Shown one piece after another: positions 14,711 through 22,783 of a DNA stretch of 37,293 nucleotides. The DNA comes from an uncultured Bacteroidales bacterium (GTDB lineage: Bacteria > Bacteroidota > Bacteroidia > Bacteroidales > Muribaculaceae), in contig CAMGBT010000016.1 of assembly GCA_946011725.1 (NCBI GenBank), positions 1 through 37,293 on the forward strand. The letters run 5' to 3'. The translations under genes were made by a program, and so were the position numbers. Within the stretch, counting starts at the first letter, position 1; each line of letters begins with the position of its first letter. The notes under the pieces are model-generated. The model was not told the DNA's origin, ran no database searches, and worked only from the letters and a program-made list of their open reading frames with translations.

Positions 14711-14716
14711 AGCTTG

Positions 14717-15490
14717 TTATACGTTTTTAAGGTCGCCTAAGGGGTAACGTTCAAACATGTGTTGTACCATCCATTCGTTGGATTTTGCGGGGGACATTTT
14801 CCAGCCGGAGTTGCAGGTTGAGACTACTTCGACTATGGATGTGCCTTTGCCGGCGAGGGCGTTTTCGAATGCTTTTTTGATGGCAGCTTTGGCTTTGCGC
14901 ACGGCGGCGGGAGTGTGTACGGCTTGGCGTGTAACGTAGCAAGTGCCGTCGAGTTGTGCCATTAGTTCGGTGATGCGCAGGGGGTAGCCGTTGAGGTCGG
15001 CGCGGCGGCCGTAGGGTGTTGTGGCGGTCTTCATGCCGAGCAGGGTGGTGGGAGCCATTTGGCCGCCGGTCATGCCGTAGATGCCGTTGTTGATGAAGAT
15101 CATGGCGATGTTTTCGCCGCGGTTGGCGGCGTGGATAGATTCGGCGGTGCCGATAGCAGCCATGTCGCCGTCGCCTTGGTATGTGAATACCAGGTGGTCG
15201 GGGTGGAGGCGGTGGAGGGCTGTGGCCACGGCGGGAGCGCGGCCGTGGGCGGCTTCAACCCAATCGACGTCGATGTAGTTGTAAGCGAATACGGCGCAAC
15301 CTACGGGTGCAACGCCCATGGATTTGTCTTCGAGGCCCATTTCGTCGAGCAGCTCGGCGATGATGCGGTGAACCACACCGTGGGAGCAGCCGGGGCAGTA
15401 GTGAGTATGGCGCAGGTCGAGCAAGCGCGGACGAGCGTAGATTTTATTTTCGTCTTTGATGATTTCTTCCGGTTTCATGGCCTGAGTCAT
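14717..15490 (-). CDS. 2-oxoacid:ferredoxin oxidoreductase, beta (TPP) subunit
   Basis: A 257-residue thiamine-diphosphate-binding subunit. RHTHYCPGCSHG near residue 30 and the TPP/Mg motif YQGDGDMAAIGTAESIHA, continuing to IFINNGIYGMTGGQ, define the beta subunit of this family. The start overlaps the alpha-subunit stop by 4 nt, so the two are translationally coupled. The beta subunit houses the decarboxylation site; gamma and the small ferredoxin complete the complex. Related sets in Bacteroidales are annotated as either 2-oxoglutarate (Kor) or 3-methyl-2-oxobutanoate (Vor) oxidoreductase. Confidence 0.93.
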   Translation of the reverse strand: MTQAMKPEEIIKDENKIYARPRLLDLRHTHYCPGCSHGVVHRIIAELLDEMGLEDKSMGVAPVGCAVFAYNYIDVDWVEAAHGRAPAVATALHRLHPDHLVFTYQGDGDMAAIGTAESIHAANRGENIAMIFINNGIYGMTGGQMAPTTLLGMKTATTPYGRRADLNGYPLRITELMAQLDGTCYVTRQAVHTPAAVRKAKAAIKKAFENALAGKGTSIVEVVSTCNSGWKMSPAKSNEWMVQHMFERYPLGDLKNV

Positions 15491-16575
15491 TTAATGTCGT
15501 TGAAGTGAAGTTTGAGGGCATCGAGTACTTCGGTGGGGTTGGGGATCATGCCGCCCATTCGGCCGAAGTGGTAAACGGGTATAGAGCAGTTGACGGCGAG
15601 CTGCACGTCTTCGATCATTTGACCGGCGTTGAGTTCTACCACTAACATGCCTTTGACGCGTTTGGCCAAATCGGCGAGTACTTGTTTGGGGAATGGCCAG
15701 AGGGTGATTGGGCGCACTAAGCCGATTTTGAGGCCGGCTTCGCGGGCTTCTTCGATGGCTTTGAGGCAGATGCGTGCCACGGTGCCGAATGCTACGATTA
15801 CGTAGTCGGCATCTTCGGTGTAGTATTCTTGGAAGCGGACTTCGTTGCGAGCGATTTCGTCGTAGATGGCTTGGAAGCGGAGGTTGTTTTCTTCCATTTT
15901 GGGGGATTCCATTTCCAAGGATGTGCAGATGTTGCGGTGCTTGCGACCGTGTTTGCCGGTGACGGCCCAGGGGCATTGCTCGCGGATTTGATCGTCGGTG
16001 CGGCGTGGACGTTGGGGCGGGAGCACCACTTTTTCCATCATCTGGCCCACGATGCCGTCGGCGAGGATCATCGACACGCAGCGGTATTTGAATGCGAGGT
16101 CGAAGCCGAGGGTGACGAAGTCGGCCATTTCTTGCACGGTGGCGGGGGCGAGCACGATCATGTGGTAGTCGCCGTGGCCGCCGCCTTTGGTGGCTTGGAA
16201 GTAGTCGGCTTGCGAGGGTTGGATGGTGCCGAGGCCGGGGCCACCGCGCATCACGTTGACGATCAGCGCGGGCACGTCGGAAGCGGCCAGATAGCTGATG
16301 CCTTCTTGCATCAAGGAGATGCCGGGGGATGAGGAGGAGGTCATGACGGCTTTGCCGGATGCGGCGCCGCCGTAAACCATGTTGATGGATGATACTTCAC
16401 TTTCGGCTTGGAGCACTACCATGCCGGTGGTTTCCCAGGGCATTTGCTCTTCGAGGGTTTCGAGCACCTCCGACTGGGGAGTGATAGGATATCCGAAATA
16501 GCCATCAGCGCCGTAACGGATAGCGGCGTGGGCGAGGGCTTCGTTGCCCTTCATCAATTTTACATCTTCTTCCAT
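15487..16575 (-). CDS. vorB: 2-oxoacid:ferredoxin oxidoreductase, alpha subunit (VorB/KorA-like)
   Basis: A 362-residue alpha subunit. The N-terminal pyrimidine-binding domain includes GNEALAHAAIRYGADGYFGYPITPQSE-type sequence and the MTSSSSPGISLMQEGISYL block. The C-terminal part has the transketolase-C-like VIVAFGTVARICLKAIEEA and VRPITLWPFP. Length agrees with the family. It lies 14 nt after the ferredoxin-like gene and overlaps the beta gene by 4 nt. The symbol vorB follows common annotation of homologues; korA is equally possible, because substrate choice is not readable from sequence. Confidence 0.9.
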   Translation of the reverse strand: MEEDVKLMKGNEALAHAAIRYGADGYFGYPITPQSEVLETLEEQMPWETTGMVVLQAESEVSSINMVYGGAASGKAVMTSSSSPGISLMQEGISYLAASDVPALIVNVMRGGPGLGTIQPSQADYFQATKGGGHGDYHMIVLAPATVQEMADFVTLGFDLAFKYRCVSMILADGIVGQMMEKVVLPPQRPRRTDDQIREQCPWAVTGKHGRKHRNICTSLEMESPKMEENNLRFQAIYDEIARNEVRFQEYYTEDADYVIVAFGTVARICLKAIEEAREAGLKIGLVRPITLWPFPKQVLADLAKRVKGMLVVELNAGQMIEDVQLAVNCSIPVYHFGRMGGMIPNPTEVLDALKLHFNDIK

Positions 16576-16589
16576 AGTCGTAAGGGGCT

Positions 16590-16823
16590 TTAGGATTTAT
16601 TTACAACTCGATAAACCTCGATGCAAGCATCGGGGCAAACCGTGGCGCACGAAGCGCAGCCTATGCAGGCATCGGGATTGGCCGTGAATGCGAAGTGGTA
16701 TCCACGGTCGTTAACTTCTTCAGGTTGGAGCTTGAGCACATCGGTGGGACATGCTACCACGCACAACTCGCATCCTTTGCATTGGACGCTGTTGATTGTC
16801 ACTGCTCCTGCAACTTTTGCCAT
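16590..16823 (-). CDS. 2-oxoacid oxidoreductase ferredoxin-like (delta) subunit, 2[4Fe-4S]
   Basis: A 77-residue ferredoxin with two complete cluster motifs: CKGCELCVVACP, and CIGCASCATVCP near the C-terminus. Each provides the four cysteines for one [4Fe-4S] cluster. As the first gene of the operon, 14 nt ahead of the alpha gene, it is the electron-transfer subunit of the complex rather than a free ferredoxin. Its transcript should start about 70 nt upstream and includes a GCACCC/GGGTGC hairpin (16867-16884). Confidence 0.93.
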   Translation of the reverse strand: MAKVAGAVTINSVQCKGCELCVVACPTDVLKLQPEEVNDRGYHFAFTANPDACIGCASCATVCPDACIEVYRVVNKS

Positions 16824-16899
16824 TCGTTCAGGGTTGTTAGGTTAGTCAATAATTTCTTTTGGTTATGCACCCAAAAGTGGGTGCGAAAGTTTCCGACTG

Positions 16900-16930
16900 C
16901 AAATATAGTGAATATTTTGTAAGAATCAAC
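16900..16930 (-). promoter_or_regulatory. Promoter of the 2-oxoacid oxidoreductase operon
   Basis: On the minus strand, TATATTTG (complement of 16900-16907) and a GTTG -33 element (16927-16930) are spaced by 19 nt. Initiation is expected near 16895. Confidence 0.65.
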
Positions 16931-16960
16931 ACTTTTGCACAAAAAAATTTCAAATGCGCA

Positions 16961-17055
16961 ATTGGGCGCTTCCGCGCCGCTCGGCTTCCGCCTCGCCACA
17001 GAACCCGCGGCTGCCGGACCGAGCAGGAGCTCGGGGCGGGTGCAAAAAGGCTCCG
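16961..17055. repeat. GC-rich interspersed repeat (second copy)
   Basis: 16963-17000 matches the sequence at the left edge of the window (about 8-50). 17019-17052 matches 13943-13977. Both blocks are therefore members of one composite intergenic repeat family. It is non-coding. Confidence 0.65.
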
Positions 17056-17090
17056 CGCGCGGCAGCTCGGCTGGCGGGGTGGGGGAAATG

Positions 17091-17124
17091 ACAGCGCGCG
17101 GGCAGGGGACTGCTCGCGCGCTGT
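17091..17124 (-). terminator. Hairpin terminator after rpmE2
   Basis: A perfect 10-bp stem (17091-17100 with 17115-17124, ACAGCGCGCG) is extended by an inner GCAG/CTGC. It lies 20 nt after the L31 stop on the minus strand. The T-run after it is poor, so its efficiency is uncertain. Confidence 0.6.
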
Positions 17125-17143
17125 TAGGGCAAAAAATGTGGGG

Positions 17144-17398
17144 TTATTTTTTACCGCGGTTGCCGTAGCGGCTCATGAACTTGTCGACGCGGCCGGCGGT
17201 GTCGACGAGCTTTTGTTTGCCGGTGAAGAAGGGGTGAGAAGAGCTGGTGATTTCGAGCTTCACCAGGGGGTATTCAACGCCATCGATGGTGATGGTTTCG
17301 CGAGTGGCGATGGTCGAGCGGGTGATGAACACTTCTTCGTTCGACATGTCTTTGAATGCAACCGGGCGATAGTTGTCGGGATGGATACCTTTTTTCAT
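17144..17398 (-). CDS. rpmE2: 50S ribosomal protein L31 type B (zinc-independent)
   Basis: An 84-residue L31 beginning [17 protein letters not shown]. It lacks the CxxC zinc ligands of the C+ paralogue and in fact has no cysteine. [23 protein letters not shown] is the family signature. Its promoter lies across the 3' end of the PP2C gene, so it can be expressed apart from the kinase cluster. In other bacteria type B L31 is often zinc-regulated; no Zur box was recognised here. Confidence 0.95.
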   Translation of the reverse strand: MKKGIHPDNYRPVAFKDMSNEEVFITRSTIATRETITIDGVEYPLVKLEITSSSHPFFTGKQKLVDTAGRVDKFMSRYGNRGKK

Positions 17399-17470
17399 TG
17401 TTATAACGTTATATTCTGATTATCAATTGATTATAGGGCGTTGGTAAGACGCCTCGGGGGTAATGGCTTG

Positions 17471-17502
17471 CAAATTTACGACTTTTTTTTGGATTGGCCA
17501 AA
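17471..17502 (-). promoter_or_regulatory. rpmE2 promoter embedded in the end of the PP2C gene
   Basis: Minus-strand TTTG (17499-17502), 20-nt spacer and TAAATTTG (17471-17478) match the consensus exactly. The -7 box overlaps the PP2C stop codon. Initiation near 17466 gives a leader of about 68 nt with a small GGCGT/ACGCC hairpin (17437-17453). Confidence 0.75.
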
Positions 17503-18690
17503 TATTTTTGGGAAAATTTCTTGCATGGAGTCCAAAATGGTGCGGCGTTCGGGCTCATCACCTTCGGGCTCTTGGGCGCCGACGGTGGGTGTTTGCTCGG
17601 GCTCGGACGTTTCGGAAGGCCCGGCGGGGATGGTGGGCGTTTGGTCCTCGGAGCCGATTACCAAATTGGGGTTGAAGGCCGGTGCTTGGGGTTCATCGCA
17701 ATCGGGTTGGGATTCGGGGCCGTGTGTCGGGGTGGGTATGAAGTCGTCGATTTCGAAAGCGATATTCGATTGATTGTCGGGCTCGATTAGAGAGAGGGGC
17801 TCACCGGCTTCGGTGCATTCGTCTTGTTCGAATTCCGAGAGTTGTTGCATGGCAGAGTCGGTAAGTTCGGCCATACCTTGCATGGGGACGGTGGCGGATT
17901 GGAGGTCGGGGGCTTCGGATTGTTCCTGCTCGGGGCGGATGTGGTAGTCGAAGAGGACCACGGTGCAGTTGTCGCGGCCGCCGGCGCGGAGGGCGGCATC
18001 CACCAGCGGTTGGGTGGCGTCGATGCCGTACTCATTGGCGATTGCTTCGATTTCGGGGTCGCTGATCATGTCGTTGAGGCCGTCGGAGCAGATGATGAAC
18101 ATGTCGCCGTCTTGGAGGGGAAATTCATCGTTGAGTAAAGTTTTGTCGATGAATGCTTGGGGCACGCCGAGGGCGTTGTAGATGAGGTTTGACGGCACGT
18201 TGGGGTTATTTAGGCGCACGCGTTCGGAGTGGTCCACGGTGAGTTGGCGGAGGATTTCGCCTCGGAGGCGGTAAACGCGGCTGTCGCCGGCGTTGAGCAT
18301 GAAGAAAAGGCCTTCGTAGGAGAAGATGCCGGTGAAAGTGCAGCCCATGTTTTTGAGGCCGGGTTCGGATTGGCGCGAGATGATTAGATTTTGAGCGCCT
18401 TCGAACCATTCGCTGATTTTTTTGGATACCTCAAGGGGGTTGAGGCCGTTGGGGAGGTTTGTGATGAATTGGTCGAACGATTTGATGGCGATTTCGGAGG
18501 CGATTTCGCCGCCGCCGTATCCGCCCATGCCGTCGGCCACGATTGCGGAGAATCGGCCTTTGTCGAGTTTGAGGCGACCGCGGTGGCTATCATCGCGGAC
18601 GCAAGTGCCCAGGACCAAGGCCATGTCTTCGTTGTTGGAGCGGACTTGGCCCACGTTGCTAACGGCGTTGTAGGATATTGAGATGTTCAT
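17476..18690 (-). CDS. PP2C-family Ser/Thr protein phosphatase with long acidic tail
   Basis: A 404-residue protein. Residues 1-248 form a complete PP2C/PPM domain: RSNNED (17-22), ADGMGG with metal ligand D53, VDHSERVRL, CSDGLNDM near residue 201 and GGRDNCTVV near 236. All metal-binding aspartates expected for an active metal-dependent phosphatase are present. Residues 249-404 are Pro/Glu/Ser/Thr-rich and probably disordered, ending in a short basic helix (FPKIFGQSKKKS). There is no signal peptide, so it is cytoplasmic. As the last gene of the five-gene cluster it is expected to reverse phosphorylation by the membrane kinase encoded at 22784-26704. The tail may be a docking segment or a substrate. 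Confidence 0.93.
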   Translation of the reverse strand: MNISISYNAVSNVGQVRSNNEDMALVLGTCVRDDSHRGRLKLDKGRFSAIVADGMGGYGGGEIASEIAIKSFDQFITNLPNGLNPLEVSKKISEWFEGAQNLIISRQSEPGLKNMGCTFTGIFSYEGLFFMLNAGDSRVYRLRGEILRQLTVDHSERVRLNNPNVPSNLIYNALGVPQAFIDKTLLNDEFPLQDGDMFIICSDGLNDMISDPEIEAIANEYGIDATQPLVDAALRAGGRDNCTVVLFDYHIRPEQEQSEAPDLQSATVPMQGMAELTDSAMQQLSEFEQDECTEAGEPLSLIEPDNQSNIAFEIDDFIPTPTHGPESQPDCDEPQAPAFNPNLVIGSEDQTPTIPAGPSETSEPEQTPTVGAQEPEGDEPERRTILDSMQEIFPKIFGQSKKKS

Positions 18691-18744
18691 TTTTTGGGAA
18701 GTGTAAGGCGGTGAAAACCGCCGGTTATTAAAGGAGAGAGGGGC

Positions 18745-19413
18745 CTATTGGACGTAGAAGTCGTAGGTGCGGGAGAATCGGATTTGGTCGCCGATTTTGA
18801 GGGGAACGGGCACGTTCGGCTGGCATTGGATACCGTTGACGGTGGTGCCGTTGCGCGAGCCGAGGTCGGTGATAGTCCACTGCTGACCGGGGCCGCAGTC
18901 GATTCGTGCTTGGGTGCCGGAGATGTATTGGAGTGTGCAAATTTGGGCCACATAGTCGCCGTTGACGCGACCGATAACGGCTCCGGGTTTGAGTTGCAAT
19001 GAAATGCCGAGGGCGTCGGCGCGCAGGCAAGTGGGGCCGCTGTCGGAAGGTGGCAGGGCTGTGCCGGTGGATTGTTGGGGGCGGGGCGGCTGCACGGGTT
19101 GCACGGGGCGTGCCGGCTGAGCGGGCCGTGCGGGTTGAGCGGGTTGCTGTGGCTGCACCGGCTGCACGGGTTGCTGCGGCTGGCGGGGCTGTGCCGGTTG
19201 CTGCGGCTGTGCCGGTTGCGCGGCGGGCGCGGGCTGGCCGGCGGGAGTGCCGCCCGGGGCGGAGGTGGGCACCCCGCAGGTGGGGCAGAATTTGCCCTTG
19301 CGAAATTCGCCGCACTTGGGGCACTGGAGCAGTTGGGCGCCGCATTGGTCGCAGTAGCGGCTATCGTTTTCTATGTCGGCCCCGCAGTGGGGGCAAGGGA
19401 TGAGTTTAGCCAT
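18745..19413 (-). CDS. Zinc-ribbon / FHA-domain protein
   Basis: A 222-residue cytoplasmic protein with three parts. Residues 1-45 hold two zinc ribbons made by four CxxC pairs (CPHC, CDQC, CPKC, CPTC). Residues about 50-120 are a Pro/Ala/Gln linker. Residues about 127-222 are an FHA domain with VIGR and LGSRNGTTVNG (near 184). The middle FHA consensus SxxH is altered to SGTQ, so phosphothreonine binding may be modified. FHA domains read phosphothreonine, so this is a likely target or reader of the neighbouring kinase, possibly linking the phospho-signal to the AAA+ machine 18 nt upstream. The linker is encoded by a repetitive cag/ccg-rich stretch. Confidence 0.88.
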   Translation of the reverse strand: MAKLIPCPHCGADIENDSRYCDQCGAQLLQCPKCGEFRKGKFCPTCGVPTSAPGGTPAGQPAPAAQPAQPQQPAQPRQPQQPVQPVQPQQPAQPARPAQPARPVQPVQPPRPQQSTGTALPPSDSGPTCLRADALGISLQLKPGAVIGRVNGDYVAQICTLQYISGTQARIDCGPGQQWTITDLGSRNGTTVNGIQCQPNVPVPLKIGDQIRFSRTYDFYVQ

Positions 19414-19431
19414 AGTCGAGAGGATTGAAGG

Positions 19432-22400
19432 TTAGTCGCGCACGTCCATGTCGGCGGGGTCGAGGATGTAGAACGAATCTTTGGAGAAACCGGGGAGCTT
19501 CATCTCGGCGCGCAGGCGACGGCCTTGGTTGATGATGACTTTGTCCACATAGTTGCGGGCTTCGCGGGCGTTGGCAAAATTGCGTGTTTTGTGGTTGACC
19601 AACGAGGTGAAGTGGCGCAGCATGGCGTCCTTGGCGGGATCGCTTAGGCGCAAGTTGTGCACGCGGGCGAAGATATTGGTGGCGATTTCGGTGAGTTCTT
19701 CGGCATTGTAGTCGTCGAAGTTGATGGTGGTGGGGAAACGCGATGTCAGGCCGGAGTTGGTTTGGAGCCATTGCTGCATTTCGCGGTGGTAACCGGCAGC
19801 GATGCAGATGAATTTGTTCTTGTAGTTCTCCATCACCTGGAGCATTTCGGCCACGGCTTCAGCGCCGAAGTTTGATTCGCCGGAGCCGCAAAGCGAGTAT
19901 GCTTCGTCAACGAAGACCACGCCGCCCATGCCGCGCATCATGGCGGCGTGAGTTTTGGGAGCGGTTTGGCCTACGTATGGAGCCACCATGTCCTTGGCGG
20001 AGATTTCGATGACCTTGTTGGAGGGTAGCAGGCCGAGGGAGTAGAATATGTTGCCCATGAGGCGCGCCACGGTGGTTTTGCCGGTGCCGGGGTTGCCTAA
20101 GAAAAGGTAGTGGTCGAGGTTGATAGCGCCTTTCTTGCCCATGTCTTCGGCGCGGGCTTGGAGCGCCACTAAGGTGTCGGCCAGGTTGCGAATAGCGGTC
20201 TTGACGCCGTTCAAACCGGTGAGCTGGTCCAACTGCGCCATAATCTCGTCGATATTGAGCTTCTTAGGCGCGTCATAGGGGATGTCCTTGTCGGTGATGG
20301 TGATTAGGGCATCGTCGTCGGCATCGAGGTCAATATTGGCGAAGTGACGCTCCTTGGTTTGGTCGAAAAGCTTGATAATGGTGCCGGCGTTGCCGAATTT
20401 TTCGTCCTTAGCGGTGACCATCTCGCCGATTTTGCGACGGAGGAGAGCCACGGCTTCGTCGGTGATTTTGAACTTGCCTTTTTTGACCTGTTGGAGGAAG
20501 ATTTGGGTGAGGTCTTCCTCGTTATAGTCGGGGATGTGGATTCGGTGAGTGAATCGGCGCTCGAGGCCGTCGTTGGCATTGCGGATGAACTCGTCGATTT
20601 CGGTTTTGTAACCGGCGATGACGCAGATGAACTGGCCGGCGCGTTCGCTCATGCATGTCATTAGCGCGTTGACGGCTTCCACGCCCGAGGCGTCCTGAGT
20701 GCCGGGGGTGCTGACTGGCAGCAGGTTGTAAGCCTCATCGATGAAGAGGATGCCGCCCATGGCGTCGTCCACGGCCTTGGTCATGTTCTTGCCGGCCGAT
20801 TTGGCGTAAGAGTCGAAGATGTCTTCGGCTTTTTTGACGATGACTTGGTCGGTGGGGAGGATGCCGATGGCTTTGAACACCTGGCCGAGGCGGTTGGCCA
20901 CGGTGGTTTTGCCGGTGCCGGGGTTGCCGGTGAGGATGATGTGGACGTTGGTGACGGAAGCGTTGCCGATGCCGCGCTCAATCATGCGTTGCTGCATCTG
21001 CACGCTCTTGGCGATGGCTTGGATTTGCTCCTTGACGGGGCCCATGCCGATCATATCGTCGAAGGTGGCGAGGATGTCGTCGATGGATTTCTTGGAGTCG
21101 GCTTCGATGTCGGCCATGGTGAGCACGTTCTCGGTGCCGGGTTGGAGAGAGCCGTCTTGGCGGGCGGCGTCCACGCGCACGCGCATGCGCTTGACGGCGG
21201 CTTCGAGGCGGTTTTTGACTTCGCCGGCGTTGCCGAAGCGCTTGCTGCGGGTGAGGTATACCTTGTCGAAGTACGGGCCGATTTGCTGCTCCACATCATC
21301 GGCAAAGGTGATGGCGGGTTTGACGCCTTTGGCCATATTGCGGAAGATTTGGGTAAGCTCGGGGCCGGTGTAGTCGCGGAAGTTGATAGTGGTGTCAAAA
21401 CGGCGCTGCAAGCCGCTGTTGGTGCCGAGGAATGCTTTCATTTCCACGGGGTATCCGGCCATGATGCACACGAATTTGCCTTTGAGGTCTTCGCAGTCTT
21501 TGAGCAGAGTGTCCACCACTTGCTTGCCGAAAGAGTCGTCATTGCCGGAGCAGAGGGAGTAGGCTTCGTCGATGAAGAGCACGCCGCCCATGGCGTCGTT
21601 GACGGCCTTGCGCACAAGTTTGGACGACTCGCCCACGTATTGCGACACGAGTTTTTCGCGGTCGACCTCCACTAAGTGCCCGCTGGGCAGAGCGCCCATG
21701 GCGCTGAGCGCGTCGGCAAAAAGGCGTGCCATGGTGGTTTTGCCGGTGCCGGGGTTGCCCACGAAGATGTAGTGGCTCTTGACCGAGCCGTAGGGGTCGA
21801 GGCCGGCTTTGCGGGCCTGCTCCACGGTGACCGCAATTTTGCGAATTTCGTTCTTGATTTCGTCGATGCCCACGAATTGGTCGAACTCGGCCATGACTTG
21901 GTCGAACGTTTTGGGCACGAACTCCTTGCCCCGAACCTCGTCGGCCGACACGATGTTGGGCTTGATGGGGTCGGAGGCGGTGATTACGTAAGCGTCGTAA
22001 GCCAATTTGGCGGCAAAGTGGCCGTAGGGGAATGTGTCGGGGTTGTCGCGCTTGGCGGCGGTGAGCACGCGGCCGATTTTGGCGCGGGCATCGTCCTCCA
22101 CGGTGCAGCTGTATTGGTTTTGCAACTTGAAGCAGACGATGTCGGTGAGGGCGGCGATGTCGGGTGGCGGCACTTGCCAGCTGTATTGGATCTTGGCGGC
22201 CTCGGCGGGGTTGTTCTCGAAGAAGCTGCGGAGGTTTTCGTCGCCGAGGATGATAACCACGGGGCGGTCGGGGTCGTCGCACCATTCGTTGATGTTCTGC
22301 AGAATAGTGTCGAGGTCGCAGATGGAATCGGCACGGTCCTTGGGGCAGTGCTTGTGAGCCTCATCGATGATGAGCACGTTGTTGCCCACCTTTTTGGCCG

Positions 22401-22770
22401 AGGCTTTGATGTCCTTGATGAACTCGGCATAGTCCACGGATTTCACCACCGTGGGGTTGGGCGTTTTCACTATGCCGGCGGCAAAGAGTTCGGCGGCGAT
22501 GGCCTCGGCCACGGTGTTTTTGCCCACGCCCGGGGCGCCGGTGATGACGAAGCTCAGGCGAGCGCGTTGCGACACACCGCGTTGCTTGCCTTGGGCGGCG
22601 ATGGCGCGAGCGCCGTCGAGCATGGCGGTGATTTGCTTCACCAAGTTGTCCTTGCCCACAAGCGAGGCGATGCCGGTGGCGCCCATTTGCTTGGCCACAA
22701 TCGGGGTGCCACAGTGCTTGCAGTACTTGGCTTTGTCGCGGTTTTCTTTGTTGCAGGAGCTACATTTCAT
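19432..22770 (-). CDS. Zinc-ribbon protein with four AAA+ (CbbX/SpoVK-type) modules
   Basis: A 1112-residue cytoplasmic ATPase. Residues 1-21 form a zinc ribbon (C3, C6, C17, C20). Four AAA+ modules follow at about 260-280-residue spacing. Module 1 has GAPGVGKNT (78-86) with Walker B VLIIDEAH. Modules 2, 3 and 4 each have GNPGTGKTT near residues 337, 613 and 891, with FIDEAYSL, FIDEAYNLL and FVDEAYSL. Modules 2-4 resemble the CbbX/SpoVK/EccA family. Module 1 is more divergent and has Asn where the P-loop needs Thr/Ser, so it may bind but not hydrolyse ATP. Arg-rich GLERRF, SGLQRRF and SGLTSRF segments are arginine-finger candidates. It sits 13 nt after the kinase gene. Its client protein is unknown; a phospho-controlled remodelling motor is inferred. 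Confidence 0.88.
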   Translation of the reverse strand: MKCSSCNKENRDKAKYCKHCGTPIVAKQMGATGIASLVGKDNLVKQITAMLDGARAIAAQGKQRGVSQRARLSFVITGAPGVGKNTVAEAIAAELFAAGIVKTPNPTVVKSVDYAEFIKDIKASAKKVGNNVLIIDEAHKHCPKDRADSICDLDTILQNINEWCDDPDRPVVIILGDENLRSFFENNPAEAAKIQYSWQVPPPDIAALTDIVCFKLQNQYSCTVEDDARAKIGRVLTAAKRDNPDTFPYGHFAAKLAYDAYVITASDPIKPNIVSADEVRGKEFVPKTFDQVMAEFDQFVGIDEIKNEIRKIAVTVEQARKAGLDPYGSVKSHYIFVGNPGTGKTTMARLFADALSAMGALPSGHLVEVDREKLVSQYVGESSKLVRKAVNDAMGGVLFIDEAYSLCSGNDDSFGKQVVDTLLKDCEDLKGKFVCIMAGYPVEMKAFLGTNSGLQRRFDTTINFRDYTGPELTQIFRNMAKGVKPAITFADDVEQQIGPYFDKVYLTRSKRFGNAGEVKNRLEAAVKRMRVRVDAARQDGSLQPGTENVLTMADIEADSKKSIDDILATFDDMIGMGPVKEQIQAIAKSVQMQQRMIERGIGNASVTNVHIILTGNPGTGKTTVANRLGQVFKAIGILPTDQVIVKKAEDIFDSYAKSAGKNMTKAVDDAMGGILFIDEAYNLLPVSTPGTQDASGVEAVNALMTCMSERAGQFICVIAGYKTEIDEFIRNANDGLERRFTHRIHIPDYNEEDLTQIFLQQVKKGKFKITDEAVALLRRKIGEMVTAKDEKFGNAGTIIKLFDQTKERHFANIDLDADDDALITITDKDIPYDAPKKLNIDEIMAQLDQLTGLNGVKTAIRNLADTLVALQARAEDMGKKGAINLDHYLFLGNPGTGKTTVARLMGNIFYSLGLLPSNKVIEISAKDMVAPYVGQTAPKTHAAMMRGMGGVVFVDEAYSLCGSGESNFGAEAVAEMLQVMENYKNKFICIAAGYHREMQQWLQTNSGLTSRFPTTINFDDYNAEELTEIATNIFARVHNLRLSDPAKDAMLRHFTSLVNHKTRNFANAREARNYVDKVIINQGRRLRAEMKLPGFSKDSFYILDPADMDVRD

Positions 22771-22783
22771 ATATTAGAGGAGA

